Positions 11,350 to 24,003 of a DNA stretch of 64,000 nt are shown one piece after another. Made by a program: the position numbers and the translations under genes. Positions within the stretch are counted from its first letter, which is position 1, and each line of letters opens with the position of its first letter. Origin of the DNA: Puccinellia tenuiflora (lineage: Eukaryota > Streptophyta > Magnoliopsida > Poales > Poaceae); the NCBI GenBank assembly GCA_012064385.1, contig QRDG01000239.1:62001-126000 (forward strand), given 5' to 3'. The notes below the pieces were generated by a model. The model was given only the letters and a program-made list of their open reading frames with translations, was not told the origin of the DNA and did not search any database.

Positions 11350-12600
11350 TAATTAATAGTAAAAGTCAAACTGCCCTTTAAGTTTGGGGGAGGGGGGACA
11401 CCGAAGCATATCTCATTTTTATTTATATATATAAACCTGGCGTGCTATACGAATGGTTTGTGAGTGAACACGGCGGTGGAATTTGTTGCTGTTCACCGCC
11501 CAGCGGGATCAGAGTGTACGTCGCGATCGGAAACGAATGGTGAGAGTTGAGCAATGAAGCAGTAGTGCCGCGTACTGCGACGTGCGATGGGACTTAGTAA
11601 TTTGGAGATGAATTTAATGGATGTGATCAATCATAATCGATCCGTGCGTATCTGTGGTGACAGCACACTGTCGTCGAGTCCTATTTTATAGTACATACAT
11701 AGCGTATGGACCACGGCTTAGCTTGGTCGACAGCGAGACAAAGGTGTAGAGAAATAGAACAATGCACAAGTAGTAGTAAGAAACAATTTGAATTATAGGT
11801 ATCAGCTTAATTAGTCCAATTCCTCATATCAGCATTCGGTGTCGGACATCACGCATTGCTTCAGCGTGACGCGAGGTAAAGGAATCCGTTGAGAAACAAC
11901 CTTTGGACATGGCACGCACGAACTTGACAATACGTCCATTTGCACCTCGCGTGACCTGTCTGCACAAACAAATAGGGGCGGAGCTCCCCTTAGGGCAAGA
12001 TAGTTAGGGTAGGGTAGGAAAGCCGTCCTATCTTGATTTTTTATGAAAATATTAAGATGTACGTGTTTTTCTAAATAATTTGAGTGGTCGTGCATGAAAA
12101 ATGGACTCCGTATGAGAAAGCTATGCTCGTTTTAGTAAACACTGCGTAAAACCGATTTCGAACCGAAAAGAACGATTATGTCTAGTCCAGTCGAAGAGCA
12201 ACTCTTTCTCTTTGCAATATCTAGTTCTCAAACCAACAAAACCTGACTCTAAACATTGTCCTAGATAGGGTATTTAAGTAGGATTTGAGGGTATTTTGGC
12301 CAATTTATGGGAGTGGCGAAACCAATTCAAGGTATGTGATCGTTCATGTTTTATGGTTTAACTCTTTCTTTGGTCAAGAATGTAACGACGTGTTTTCTCA
12401 ATTGGAGAAATGATGGTTGCTAGACTTTTCTGAAAGATGTCAATTTACATAGAAAATAACATCACAATGCGGATGAAATGGTAACAAAATGTGCGCAGCA
12501 GGAAGGGGGAGGGGGAAAGAAAATTGGAAGACATCAGGTTGTTGTTGGTTATTTTTATAGTGTCGACACCTTCTGTGTTGCTATAAACAATTACATAAGC
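11350..12600. other. Intergenic, nothing recognised
   Basis: The minus-strand frame at 12095-11829 has no family resemblance I can name. No terminal repeats were seen. Confidence 0.4.
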
Positions 12601-12601
12601 T

Positions 12602-13076
12602 TTTGATTATCGCTTAAATGAGACATCTTTAGAGTTGCTTTAAAATTTCTCTTGTCTTGACTCAAGAGACTCATTTCATAGGTTCAATGTAAATACCTTG
12701 CTCTTCTTACGAGATTTATCATGGGGTTTGTATAATTATGAATATGAGCATATACAAGATAATCGTTAGATTTCATTACTCATACGTGGAAAGTTGAATA
12801 CCTTAGAAATTGTCTTAATTTATATTTGAAAGGTACATAATGTTTTCTACGGTTTATCGTCTCATTGACATGGCATTGCTTTTACCGGTGACGATGACAA
12901 TAGTTGAACGGGTCTTTCTCGCCAACGAAGATCATCAAGACTGAGTTCCGCAACACGATGTCCATGATGATTTCTTGATGACTTGATGATTTTCTACATC
13001 TATCGATTGAGGGATACGAAAGATTTAAAAACTTTCCAAAGCCTAGGACTTCTATATGTTGTTAAAATTTCATTAT
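12602..13076 (+). pseudogene. hAT transposase C-terminal remnant (dimerisation domain)
   Basis: Peptides in order read FDYRLNETSLELL, FSCLDSRDSFHRFNVNTL, VYRLIDMALLLPV, TIVERVF and IIKTEFRNTM. This is the pattern of the C-terminal hAT dimerisation region found in plant hAT transposases and ZMYM1/TTF-type relatives (established knowledge). A stop codon follows the first peptide, and a frame change lies near 12927. The remnant is not functional. The zinc-finger and catalytic N-terminal parts were not found upstream. Confidence 0.65.
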
Positions 13077-13456
13077 TGATATGTTTTTCGGTTTTACTTA
13101 TAATTAAATATGTTTGTTTCAAATTATGTTAAAACTGTAGTACTAATGTATCGGCATATTTTGCTCTTTCTATTCTTTTTGGAGTTTGCTCTATCTTCAT
13201 GTTTTTCTGTCCTCCGCCACTGTGCACCAACAACATAGTGGATTAGCAACACTAGTAAAACACCAAGCACCACACGTTAAGAACCCGGGCAGCTCGGGAT
13301 GGTGACCTCCCATTGTTGGGTGGCAAAAGGATGCCATGTGTATTTTTTTTCTATGTATGCAACTGGGCCTCGGGCCAGTGATACAGTGTGGTGTGGATGA
13401 CCCATAAGAGCATCTTCAACTTCTAATAGCGCTCCTAATAGGTTTATTGAGGCGGC

Positions 13457-14814
13457 TGATGCACCTAAAATGCATCTACTTTTCCAATCACTTTGCCTCA
13501 TAATTTGCTCCGGAATCTTCCCATATTTGAATAAACTGCTGAATCTGACGCTGTTTTTAGCAAAGTCTCCTTTCTGGTTGTTTTTGCAGGAATTTAAATC
13601 GGAGAAAAATACCACGTCATTTTTTATGGAAAAGAAGGACATCGTGCAAAAAATGGACATGAGGAAGCGTCCGAGGCCCAAAAGAGTAGGCCCCACGCGG
13701 CCTGATTCCTTGGCCGCGTGGGCCCACCTATCTGGAGCCTCGGGCACCTCCTCTCCTTCGGCTTCGGCGTACCCCTTCATATATACAAAAAGTGGCTGCC
13801 ATAGGAGGAGAGGTCGATTCGTGAAACAGAGCGCCGCCGCCACCACGATCTTCGTTTTCGGAGTCAGATTGATCCAGGATTTCTCTCCCGGAGGAGGGAT
13901 CCAGAGGCCGTCTTCACCGCCATCTTCACCGCCTTCATCTCCATCGACCATGAGCTCCCTCACCATTACCATGTGTGAGTAGTCCGTTGTAGGCACATGA
14001 GGTGGATGGGGATTGGATGAGATTGATCATGTAATGATACCCTTTGTCCGAGATCTTAGGGGTTTATCTTGAGTATATTTTTGTATTGTGTTGATGCACT
14101 TATGCTATGTTTAATGCTTGCTACTAGGGCCCGAGTGGCATGATTTCAGTACTAAACTTATTTTGCCCCATCATATAATTGAGTTTGGTATTTATCTGCA
14201 AAGTGTATCACCTGCTATTATGTTGAACCTGCGAACCCCAAATATGACATATAGGGAAAACAAGGGGGAGATGTTTTAGTTTGAGGATTATATGTGTTCA
14301 TGAAGTGTTAATACGTTGTTCCGGGCTATTCGAAATGGTAGACCTTAATTACCTGTAGTTCCAAGTTGGCCCCGGTGAAATGGGCAGGTAGGACAACAGA
14401 TGTTGTGCAAATTCTCTTGGTTAGTGCACACAACAAATTATGGAACACATACCTACATATATCGGAGTTAGAGATAAGTCCCATTGCTATATGAATCTTA
14501 TTATATGATCAATCTTATTCATGCAACACCCCGCTGTCACTTCATGCCTACGTTTTAAATCTCTGAGTTACACTTTCACTTTTCCGGTGAAAACTTGGAA
14601 ACCATTGTTCACTACTGCTGTTTTATTTGCTTGAATCATCCTGCTGCCATCACTATTACTGCTGCAAGTTTATTGATATACAGGTGTGGTTGAGAGTGAC
14701 GCCTCAATTGTTAAAGTCTTATTGGTATTCTTGTGTTCCCATCGAGTCGAACTATAAATTTGGGTAATACTTCCCAACGAAGATTTCAGCGATCCCCTAT
14801 ACTTGTGGGTATCA
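13457..14814 (+). mobile_element. Solo LTR of a Ty3/gypsy retrotransposon
   Basis: The sequence runs from TGATGCACCTAAAATGCATC to CCCTATACTTGTGGGTATCA (TG...CA, 1358 bp). It is flanked by the 5-bp near-duplicates GCGGC (13452-13456) and GCGGT (14815-14819). Both ends and the internal text (for example GGGCCCGAGTGGCATGATTT) match my recollection of a gypsy LTR type abundant in Triticeae. No primer-binding site or second LTR follows, so internal recombination has left a solo LTR. Open frames on both strands inside it (13277-13996) are incidental. Confidence 0.8.
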
Positions 14815-14819
14815 GCGGT

Positions 14820-16769
14820 CGGCATAAAAAAGGCGTCCAGTCGCAGTAGGTTGCTCCAAAATAGTTTGGATGCACAACGACAACAACCATCACCTGGACA
14901 ACGACACGGGTTTCTCCAAAATAACACCTTCATTGTTGCCGGATCGAGTCAAAAGGACGAGATCATGGGTATTCACCCTGGAGGGAAGCTCTTAGAAAAC
15001 TCGGTGCAATGTGTTAAGCAAGGTAACGATGCATAAGCACTATCATTGCCAGGTGTTCATGCGATTGGTTTTTACCCGGAGCTTAGAACCCAACACTCAA
15101 AGTGTACCACCATATCTCGGCCTCCCTGTGAGGCCACCTCCACTTGCAACCTCGTTAGCATCCTTTGTAGCTTTGAAAATATCAAACTCGAACCATACGC
15201 TCGTACAACTTTAGCATGAAATGTCACAATCCATAGATTTTACCGTCCAACCATTTCTCCAGGTGCACGCGTATGCCATGGTCCCAAGAAACCCCATCAA
15301 TAATGGTATACGCGCACCAGGGAGACTAGCACACACATCACAGTCACGATCCTTATGTGACCTCTCCTTTTGCCACTCACCACCACTGACGTGTGTCACA
15401 GCGCACCGACCACGAGGTGTCCCAAATCTAATGTAGGACCCAGGATCCAACGCACACGACATCTGTGCCTCTGACCTACGGAGGAGGCGTCATCACTTGC
15501 GGGACACATGGACGTTGCCTCAATCGTCGCGCCCGAGCAAACCAATACCGAATTGTCTCCGGTTATCCTTGCTTTTTTCCTGAAATCGACCTACACTGAC
15601 AAGAGGTAACTTGACGATTTGCCTGGTGAAACAACCCTCTCCTTGGCTTTTCCACTTAGGGTAGGAACAGTCGAGGATCTATCCGAAGTTGTGAAATAGC
15701 GTGTGCTAGGAAGGCCTATCTTTCTAGACTAGATCACTCGCTTTCATGGCATCTTAGAAACCTAAACCGATAGCCTACGAACCGTCTTCCAGCTGGTGAC
15801 TTGCCACTAAAATCCCACTCCAGTTTCATTTTCCTTGAGTTGTGTTCTGAGATGAGAAGATTGTCGTTGTCCCGGTTGCTTCAGCAAGCCATCCCCAGAA
15901 ACACGTTTGGTGGTTGCCACGACGACGACTGGGAGAAGTGACGGCAAGGAGGTCGGCGATCACAGGGAGGTTTGGCGGTGCTAGGGTTTATCCGTGGTGC
16001 CGCTATGCGGTGCAAGACAGGGGTGCGGGGAAGGTGCTAGGGAAGGAAACTATTGTTCAACAAAAACCATTGTAATCTTCACTATAATCGAGCGAGGTTA
16101 CAACATCGAGGATTTACAACTTACGACTTATCCCAAACCAACGGCTTACAAGAGGTACACAAAGAGGTGACCTAGGTCGGTAACCTAACTCGAAGTCGGT
16201 AATGATCCGTACCTTATATGAATTTGGATCACAATATAGCAACAACTATTGTTGAATAAAAACCACCATAAATTTATTTAATTTTCTCTGAGGTATCACC
16301 ATGTTGTTACATACTAAATGTTTCATAGGCCATCACGATGTGAAACAGAGCTCCAGGTCCATCGGCCAATTCTTAGTTTTTTTTTTTCATTCCTGTTGAG
16401 ACCACCGATTCTGATATTCATCTCACTAAATCATGTCGAATGTAGACGTTTTGTTCCTTATCCGAGAGCACCTTCCGGGGTTAGCAAGATGCAAATGTGC
16501 CTCTTGAAAGCCACCCCTGAGAAATTCAAAGCGATAAAACCAGCACCACTAGCAAAAGATACGACGACATGACGCCATGAAAAGTGCAGCCGAATAAAGA
16601 CGCGGCTTGGGATCACAAAACTTATTCTCCTACTAGGATTATCGTCTCTTCCTTTCTGACTTGACGGTGAGAGGCTCAGACTTCCCAATAGTCCCTTTCT
16701 CCCTTCCAGCGACAGGAGCACTTGTCCCCTACTATCTCTATCAAGAGCTCCCACCAGATTCTACCGGAA
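14820..16769. other. Intergenic, nothing recognised
   Basis: Mixed-composition DNA without a supported gene. A loose direct repeat (ACTATTGTTCAACAAAAACC near 16049, a variant near 16247) is the only structure noted. Confidence 0.4.
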
Positions 16770-16926
16770 ACCTGCTGCCATATTATAAACTTCACAGGGC
16801 AAGTAGATGATAAAGAAGAGAGGAGGAACTTCCTGCAACTGCCAACCACACGACGCCCTTTCGGTTTAGATTAGCATAGCGAAGGCTCTGGTCGCATCCT
16901 TTGAGAACATGCGGAAAACATGACAC
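16770..16926 (+). repeat. Dispersed duplicate, copy 1 (partner at 21982-22122)
   Basis: The core CACAGGGCAAGTAGATGATA and several following blocks, including GAAAACATGACAC, recur in the same order at 21982-22122 with substitutions and indels. Its identity is unknown. Confidence 0.7.
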
Positions 16927-18787
16927 CAGTTGGGCAGGTTGACTGCTTAGTTGCATTATACAAACCAGGATCGTACCATATTTTAGATCAATTCCGGATC
17001 GAACATTGCTGACGACGGCATGGAGGATGGAGCCATGGAGAATAGACACGGCGACTCGCCGAGGCGGCCGATAGTGAAGAGCTAGCGGCGGTAGGGTTAG
17101 TCGACGATGCAGCGGTAGGGTTAGTCAAAGATGCGCCGGTGGAGGCTACGTAGGAGATGTATTTGGGTATCTTTTCATAATAATCCTGCGGGAGAGATTT
17201 TTTTCTGTTGGCGCGTGGGATAAGCGGCAGGACGCATGAGGAATTAATCCAACGGTAGCTAATACTCTGATCGTACGGACAATTATCCTATTTTGCCAGG
17301 ATCAACGTGGTGGCTCGTATGGTGCCTCCAATTAGTAAATACTAGATGACCCGTTGCGCGACTGCGCAACTGACGAAAGCGAGGACCCTATTGTTGCCAT
17401 ATGCTCTCTTTGATTTGCTATCCATACTTTGATTGAAGTTTGAGAAATATACTTATGAGCCATATGATGTTCAAGTTGCGTAAATATTGTAAGCAATACT
17501 GCATTGTGGCACTATGACCGCTAATCTTCGCTACATATGATTCGATGAAATTAAGCCAGTTTTCATCAGGGCCGACAGAAAACCCTCTTCCATTCTATTT
17601 TTTGTCGTCCTCTTCCTCTGTCAGTCGGGGACCTTAGAGCTCCACCCCTTCTTTCCCCGACGGACCTTCCTCCTTGATCACGTGCAGCTCGCCCCGAGCA
17701 TGAGAAGATAGGCCCACGCACTCCTGCTGCAGGGCGGCTGTAGCAGCCCAGGTTGCTCGGCCTCGTGGACGACCTCGCCAAACTTGCCCATGCTTGCTCT
17801 GGACGGCTCCTCGGACAGGCGACAGCAGGAAAAAGAAATCGGGCGATTCCGCGCAGCTCGCCGGCCCTAGAAGAACCAGCGTCGCCGGCTCCCAGCAGCA
17901 GAAGCACACCACCATGCACATCTTGCCCGGGATCTTCACCTTGCCAGCTCCCAGCGGCAGCAGCGCACCACCAGGCACATCTTGCCCAGGATCACATGCA
18001 GATGCTCACTGTTTCATGTTCACAACAAAACTGAACTACTTGACTAAATTGCTGATACAAAATTGCATGTTTCTCAACTCTGAATACAGCAACTTCATGA
18101 ATTTAGGCTTGGTCAAAATAGCACGAAGCTGACTAAATTATGTTTACAAAAGACTACGAAATCCAATGGCATATCTGTTGCTGAGAAGGTCTGGTCTTTT
18201 CCAGCAGCTTCTTGCCGGCGTGTGCGTTGAATATGCGAACTGCGGTGCAGAGGTATCGGACGACATGGTACCAAGATCTGGTCGTCGAGCACCTGGTTGG
18301 CCTTCAAGTGGACGACAAAGAGCAGCGCTCGAGGTCATCCGAAAGCAACATCGCGGCAAGCCACCCTTTGGAATGCAGATAGTGTACGGCCTCCAATTGC
18401 TCGATCTACACCACCAGCACACATGCGTGCACTTAAGATTGAACACAATTAATCAACCTTCTGATCATTTTACTTCTCTGTAATGTTCAAAAAAAAGAAA
18501 CATACCAATAGTTCATAATTCTTAACCGCGCAAGCAATACAAGTCCATTATCTTAGACTGCTTTTAACCTATGTACTAAAATTATCTAGAATTCATGCCA
18601 CATCAACAATGCGTCATTTATTCCTTTAGGTCACGGGATTATGGGACGGAGTTGACCCTTGTACGTATACCATCCTACCATCCTATCAATCGTGGTTCTC
18701 CTTGAGTTGACCTGCCTAGTGACTATGCGGGAGGATTAGAAAGTTAGGTTAGCTTTAATTAAACTAAGCCCCCCACTTGACAGAATT
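16927..18787. other. Intergenic with GC-rich patches, no supported gene
   Basis: Overlapping open frames at 17566-18480 on both strands lack domains or splice structure. ACTAGATGACCCGTTGCGCG at 17341 looks like a transposon end, but no partner was found. Confidence 0.4.
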
Positions 18788-18972
18788 TATACGGGTACAA
18801 GGGCATACGGGTATGGGTTATGCAATACCATGCCCGTACCCGCTCTGCCCGATGGGCACAAGATTTTCCTATTTATATACCCATGGGTATTTTATAGTCC
18901 CAAACCCTTACCCTAATAGGGTTTTTACCCGCAGGGTACACGGGTACAGGGTACCCATTGCCATCCCTACAT
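18788..18972. mobile_element. Cluster of TACCCG words, probable transposon end
   Basis: Direct and inverted copies of ACGGGTA/TACCC crowd this stretch. On the minus strand the right edge reads TAGGGATGGCAATGGGTACC, which I recall as the start of a common grass hAT-like repeat. The opposite terminus is not visible. Confidence 0.4.
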
Positions 18973-20211
18973 GCCAACCTATGGAGTTAGAGTTACTCCT
19001 TTTACTTTAAGAAAAATGAAAACCAAAGAACCATATCTCACATTAGCTGATCCGAACTCCTAAGAACACATTAAATCGGTTTTATTCAGGTTTTTCAAAT
19101 AAATGGTGAATTTATGCATGCCACCTCAATGTTTCTGCAAATTTAGCTTCAACCCGACACCGGAAACAAAAACCAACTTTATGCACTGAAACGTACTGGC
19201 TAGTAGCATATTATTAGAAATTGTGAAGACATATTTTTTCCTAGGATCTGCAGTAAAACATGGCCTGTTACTAAAAGAATGCCGATCTGACGGAACATAT
19301 TTCCGCTCTAAATAATTTTTCTATTTCAATTTAGCTGCAAAAAACTAAGAGCTAAAGTTTGTGTGGTAATTAATATGAGAAGCAAGGAAAAAATGGACAA
19401 AACATGAGAACCAAGAGCTACTTAGTGAGCAAAGAAAACCACCTGTTTTGTTTTCTTCATAAAAAAATGTTGGCCATGCCCATCATCGACTTCTCACATT
19501 CTGCATCACTGAAATAAATATGACATAAAGCATTCCTTGTGAAAATTACTTCAGTCATCAGACAACTACCTAGCTACATGATTAAGTACTTTTATGTCAT
19601 ATGTGGTTCTGACAACCAAAAAGGAAATCAAATTCACAGGATAATGCATCTGAACCATATTGACTACTAAAATAGTATGCCAAGCCTTACCAAATTTACC
19701 ATAAGTGTATTTTATTGTGCAAGCAAATGGGTGCAGTCTGAATGGGAAGCATCAGAAAAACGTCCTACTTCCAGTTACACCTGCAAGTAGCAAAAGGAAG
19801 GTCAAAAGTTAATTAGTATCTAGTATGTGAATGCTAAGAAACAGAAATTACATAGAATGCTAAGAAACAGAAATTACATATCGAAGCGATTTGCTAATTA
19901 CAGTTAGCAGTAAAACACAAATAGCTATAAGCTAGGCAGAGCCCTCTGGAACATTTTGGTTTGGTCAGATTTGTTTGTGCATCTTTTTCTTGCTGCCCTC
20001 TGGATCTGTCACAAATTATACAGTATGACTTTACTTTGTTGTGAACAAATTCATTATGCAGCCATACAATCAATTACATAATTTCTAGCATAATTATTCT
20101 AGAAAGTAAAATCATCTACTGGTTGCGATTCCTCACTAAGTTACTATTAATAGCTTTGAGAGGATAAAACCCCACCCAGAGTTGGGTCTGTTAGAGTCTC
20201 TAAAGGAAGCA
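18973..20211. other. AT-rich intergenic DNA
   Basis: The only supported structure is the 26-bp tandem repeat at 19829-19880. Confidence 0.4.
19829..19880 (+). repeat. 26-bp perfect tandem repeat, two copies
   Basis: Identical 26-mers beginning GAATGCTAAGAAACAG occupy 19829-19854 and 19855-19880. Confidence 0.9.
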
Positions 20212-20415
20212 AGCAGCAAACAATAAATTAGTCCATAAAGTCTTGAATAGATACATATGGATTTTATGAGCAGATAGATAGAATAAATAGATATAGATAG
20301 ACAATGACATACCTGAATAGATACATTAATAAAGTAATAAAGGGATTCCCCATTTAGAAGGAAAAAACTGAATAGATACATATGGACTTTATGGACTAAT
20401 TTATTGTTTGCTGCT
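20212..20415. repeat. Perfect 30-bp inverted repeat with overlapping direct repeat
   Basis: Bases 20212-20241 are exactly complementary to 20386-20415. In addition, GAATAGATACATATGGA next to the left arm recurs in the same orientation leading into the right arm. The loop is about 144 bp. No transposon terminus motif was recognised. Confidence 0.9.
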
Positions 20416-20820
20416 AATCAGCTGCTGGTTACACAGTATAGCAAAGTAAAAGTATGGAATATGGAGAATGGCTATTAGCAGATGTCAACAGGCCACTCCA
20501 TAATAAACTGAACGGTCAAGATAACAAGTCACAATTAAATTTAGATGTCCGATACAAAAATAAGAAACTACAAGCTACATGAAAAAGGGGGAAAACTGAA
20601 ACACAATTTCACAAGTGGGTTAACCTGGGTCCTGGGTTCCATTTTCCCATGGCCTTATGGACTGATGACAACGCTTCAAGGATCTTGGAGATGCTTCCTC
20701 TCCGTCACTTGTAGCAAAGTTCCACGCAGGAGCAGTGTGAAAACATGCACAAATCGCTGGCACCTCCACCCAAGCGTAATTCATCTTAGCAAGAGAAACC
20801 TCACTCTGAGATAAAAGAAA

Positions 20821-21440
20821 GAGTAAAACCAGTAACTAACCTGTCAAACAGCCGCTCCTCCTTCTCCTCCCGCAACCCCCTGCCATCCTCCTCGCCGCCG
20901 TCGAGCCCCATGGCGGATTCCTTGGCGGCCCCCCGACAAACCTGAGATGAGCACCGCTCCACCACCAGCCGCTCCTCCTTCTCCTCCCGCGACCCCCGCC
21001 GTCCTCCTCGCCGCCGAGTCGCCGGCCGTCCGAGCCGCCGTCGTGCCGAGCGCTGTCGACCTGTGCGCCCGCGGCCGCCGCCGTCCGGGCCACGGTCCTC
21101 CTCGCCGCCCTCGGCCCTGCAGGCCAGGCCAGGACGTCGGCCGTCTACGGCTGCCGCCGTCCGAGGCCACCGCCTCCTCCTCTTCCTCCCGGATCCCACC
21201 AGCAGCGGCACGTCGCAGCACCTCGAGCAACTCCTGCTGAGCAGCGTGCATAACGCAGCAGCAGCCCATGAACCTCCTGCCTGCTGAACGCCAGGAAGAA
21301 GGGAGTGAGGGGAGAGGGGAAGAGGAGGCGCGTGGCGGCGGGGATTGGAGGAGGAGAAACGTGAGGCGATTGGGAGGAGGAGAGACGTGAGGGGATTGGG
21401 GGGTCGATCTAGGGTTTTCACCACCGACGACTGAAACAAT
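20821..21440 (-). other. GC-rich island, possible 5' end of an unidentified minus-strand gene
   Basis: Read on the minus strand, the island starts with CT-rich, AAACCCTAG-type sequence typical of grass 5' UTRs. It then gives long open frames rich in Gly, Arg and Ala. I see no domain, and the codons look compositional. It could be a first exon, a promoter-associated island or a captured fragment. Confidence 0.25.
20851..21016. repeat. 117-bp-period duplication in a GC-rich block
   Basis: About 50 bp starting GCCGCTCCTCCTTCTCCTCC at 20851 recurs at 20968 with several changes. Confidence 0.7.
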
Positions 21441-21729
21441 CGACGCGGAGGATAAGCTGGTATCGCCCCTGATTTGTGGACCTGTGCACACAGTTAGCCC
21501 CACCCGTCACTGACCCATGCAGCAAGCGAAGGAGTGGAAAAAAAAATAACACAATGAACGGCTGAGGTGAAAAGTGGGGATGAGAATTGCACTGTGGAGG
21601 AGGATCGGACGCAGCACGAAGCTCGGGAGGGGCAAACGCTCTCAGCATGCGGGTAAGGTAGTAGCCTTTATAAGAGTAATAAGATTCCTCCTAGTGCCAT
21701 GCTTGATGAACTCTTTTCAGACTGATTAA

Positions 21730-22560
21730 TGCAATGCAGGATGTGTGTGAATTTAGAACGGGGTGTTCACAAGGGTGTCCTTCATGGCGCTTTTGCAAAA
21801 CGGATGCAAAGTATAGTCTTGCAGCTCCAGGAATAGGGTAAACAGCGCAACTGAGATGTCAGACATGAAGAGTAGCATGTGTGAACATTCCATGGACGGG
21901 ATCAAAATGAAGAGAGAAATATAACAAACTGACAATACCATTCACATGTGTTATACCAACATGGCTCGTCGTGACAGGGGTTCCTGCCATAGTAGTTTTA
22001 ACTTCACAGGGCAAGTAGATGATAAAGAGAGAGGCATCTGTAACTGCTGCCTTTTCAGTTTAGATCAGGCTTACATATTCAAATAGCATGGTTCTGGTTG
22101 CGTAGTATGAAAACATGACACTTTATTTATTTATAACAGAAAACAAGACACGTTGAGGAAGATACTGAAATACAGACACATTTGGCAGGTACAGAAATAG
22201 CTAACTGGGAGAATTCTTGTATGGCTGTACCTGTATCCAGTGTTCGTTAAGGGTTCCTGGAGTAGCTCAGCCTTTCAGACCAACTTGGAACAATGTCACA
22301 AAAATGGAGGGCAAGGTGGTAACAATGCAGCAATGAGTTTTCAAGATTGAATAATGCAATGTATGTGCAAATTATATCAGGATGCAGACAATAACGTCCT
22401 TCACGCACTTCATCTTTTACACCTCCAAAAAAATGGTGAAACAGTGCGACTGACATCAGGCATGAAGAGAAACAAGAGTGAACATTGCTGAATAGAACAC
22501 TAGAGGATTCAACAAGACTTAAATGGAAGAGAGTATATGATGATAACACATTAACATTGT
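21730..22560. repeat. Two diverged copies of an unknown ~220-bp sequence
   Basis: Segments near 21730-21960 and 22340-22560 share ordered blocks: an AATGCAATG word, GTCCTTCA, a CATGAAGAG core, GTGAACATT and the A-rich AAGAGAG. They are old duplicates of something I do not recognise. Copy 2 of the 16.8-kb repeat lies between them. Confidence 0.5.
21982..22122 (+). repeat. Dispersed duplicate, copy 2 (partner at 16770-16926)
   Basis: It shares CACAGGGCAAGTAGATGATA and later ordered blocks with copy 1. Confidence 0.7.
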
Positions 22561-23343
22561 TGCATCACATCAAATATATCAGGATCAACAATTGCATCAC
22601 ACGGACAAAAAAAAATCATATATCAAAACTGTAACAGGTCATCCTATTGGAAGTCATATATAGTTATTGTGTCTCTTCTCATGATAGTGATGAAAATATG
22701 ACACAAGCAGATGTCAGATGAAAATACAGTAATATGGCAGTGTATTAACAGATGTTTATTTCCTATAAAAGTGTATGATATTGCTTTAAACATCTGTACG
22801 CTGTTCTGCATGTTTCATCCAAAATGTTTTATGTTTTATATTTCACTGATAACTTTGCTTGAAGAACAACTATGCCACAACCAATACTGCAGCACACTGC
22901 TATATATCAATAAGCTTAAAAAATAACAAATCATGTACGTATCAGCGGTTGTTGAGAAACTGCAGCATACTTTATTTCCTTCATCATGTCAGGTCTATAT
23001 TTCAGAGACGGGGTCCTCAAGGATTCACATCAGATTAAGACTTAACAGAACAAAATGGCTCCACCACACACACGTTATGATTTTTCTAAGAATGAAAAAG
23101 ATAAATTGCCAGCCATCATTGCACTATGTTTAATGTCATCAACCAGATGAAATCTGGATTCAGAATTTCAGACGAGTGTGAATGGCCAGCTGTGCCCTCA
23201 CATCCACAGGGTATGGACCATGGGTCCCAAAATAATCAGAGGAAATTCATTTTCTAACCAACTATTCAAGTCGCTACTTCAACTTTACATCATTGGAGTG
23301 CAGTATTTTTCTTGTTGAGCTACAAATTCCTCCCAAAATAATA
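22561..23343. other. AT-rich intergenic, nothing recognised
   Basis: No feature is supported in this stretch. Confidence 0.4.
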
Positions 23344-23606
23344 CTCCACCCATCCCCAAATAGGTGGCTTATAAACTGAGACAAGGTCAATGTTTTCCAA
23401 GTTTGACCAAGTATATATACAAAACATGAAGATCAACATTCAACAATACTAAATAAATATCAGTAAATAAACTATAAGATATATTTTCATAGTATATTTA
23501 TTTAATATCATAGTTGTTGATATCTTCTTCTATATATTTGGTCAAACATAGAAATTATTGACTTTTTGACTGAGTTTATAGGCCGCCTGTTTGGGGACGG
23601 AGGGAT
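23344..23606. mobile_element. Stowaway MITE (Tc1/mariner)
   Basis: The left terminus CTCCACCCATCCCCAAATA and the right terminus, complement of TCCCTCCGTCCCCAAACAG, form the grass Stowaway inverted repeat. TA dinucleotides flank it at 23342-23343 and 23607-23608. The 263-bp AT-rich interior has no coding capacity. The outermost right base is mutated from G to T. Confidence 0.93.
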
Positions 23607-24003
23607 TATGTATATAATAATGTTGTACATTAAGATGATACATAAAAGCAAAAGCAACTAGTTGGCGTGAAATCTCACTAAGATGTGTGCTATGTGCACA
23701 TTCAGAAAAGTTCAGTTCTACAGCCTCTACCCAAAAATAGAGGTTAAGGATAATAACTTAATAAGTCACTTTAGTTCTGAACTTGGTATTCAGTTTTGGA
23801 TTAAACCAGAAAATCTGTTTTACACAACTACAAACATGAAATGTATTCATCAATCAATTACATCCCAGCACTAAAATACAATGGCTCCCTGCCAACATTA
23901 TAAGACTACACACCTTAACTTTATCAACAACACAAACTGATAGTGTTAAATGCCCACCAGGTGAGATTCCTCGAAAAGATTGGAATTTGGTACACTAGCT
24001 TCT
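23607..24003. other. 3' flank of the DnaJ-like gene
   Basis: It probably includes the 3' UTR of the minus-strand gene ending at 24004. Nothing else was seen. Confidence 0.35.

Noticed and set aside
13277..13996. Long ORFs on both strands at 13.3-14.0 kb
   Set aside because: They lie mostly in the solo LTR and cross its boundary.
17340..17390. ACTAGATGACCCGTTGCGCG as a transposon terminus
   Set aside because: It looks like a terminus, but no inverted partner or target duplication was found, so no element could be delimited.
17566..18483. Candidate gene in overlapping ORFs
   Set aside because: No domains, no splice structure, frames on both strands of similar length.
20801..21503. 212- and 219-codon minus-strand ORFs as a protein-coding gene
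   Set aside because: Two equally long frames overlap with Gly/Arg/Ala repeats from a local duplication. Kept only as a GC-rich island.
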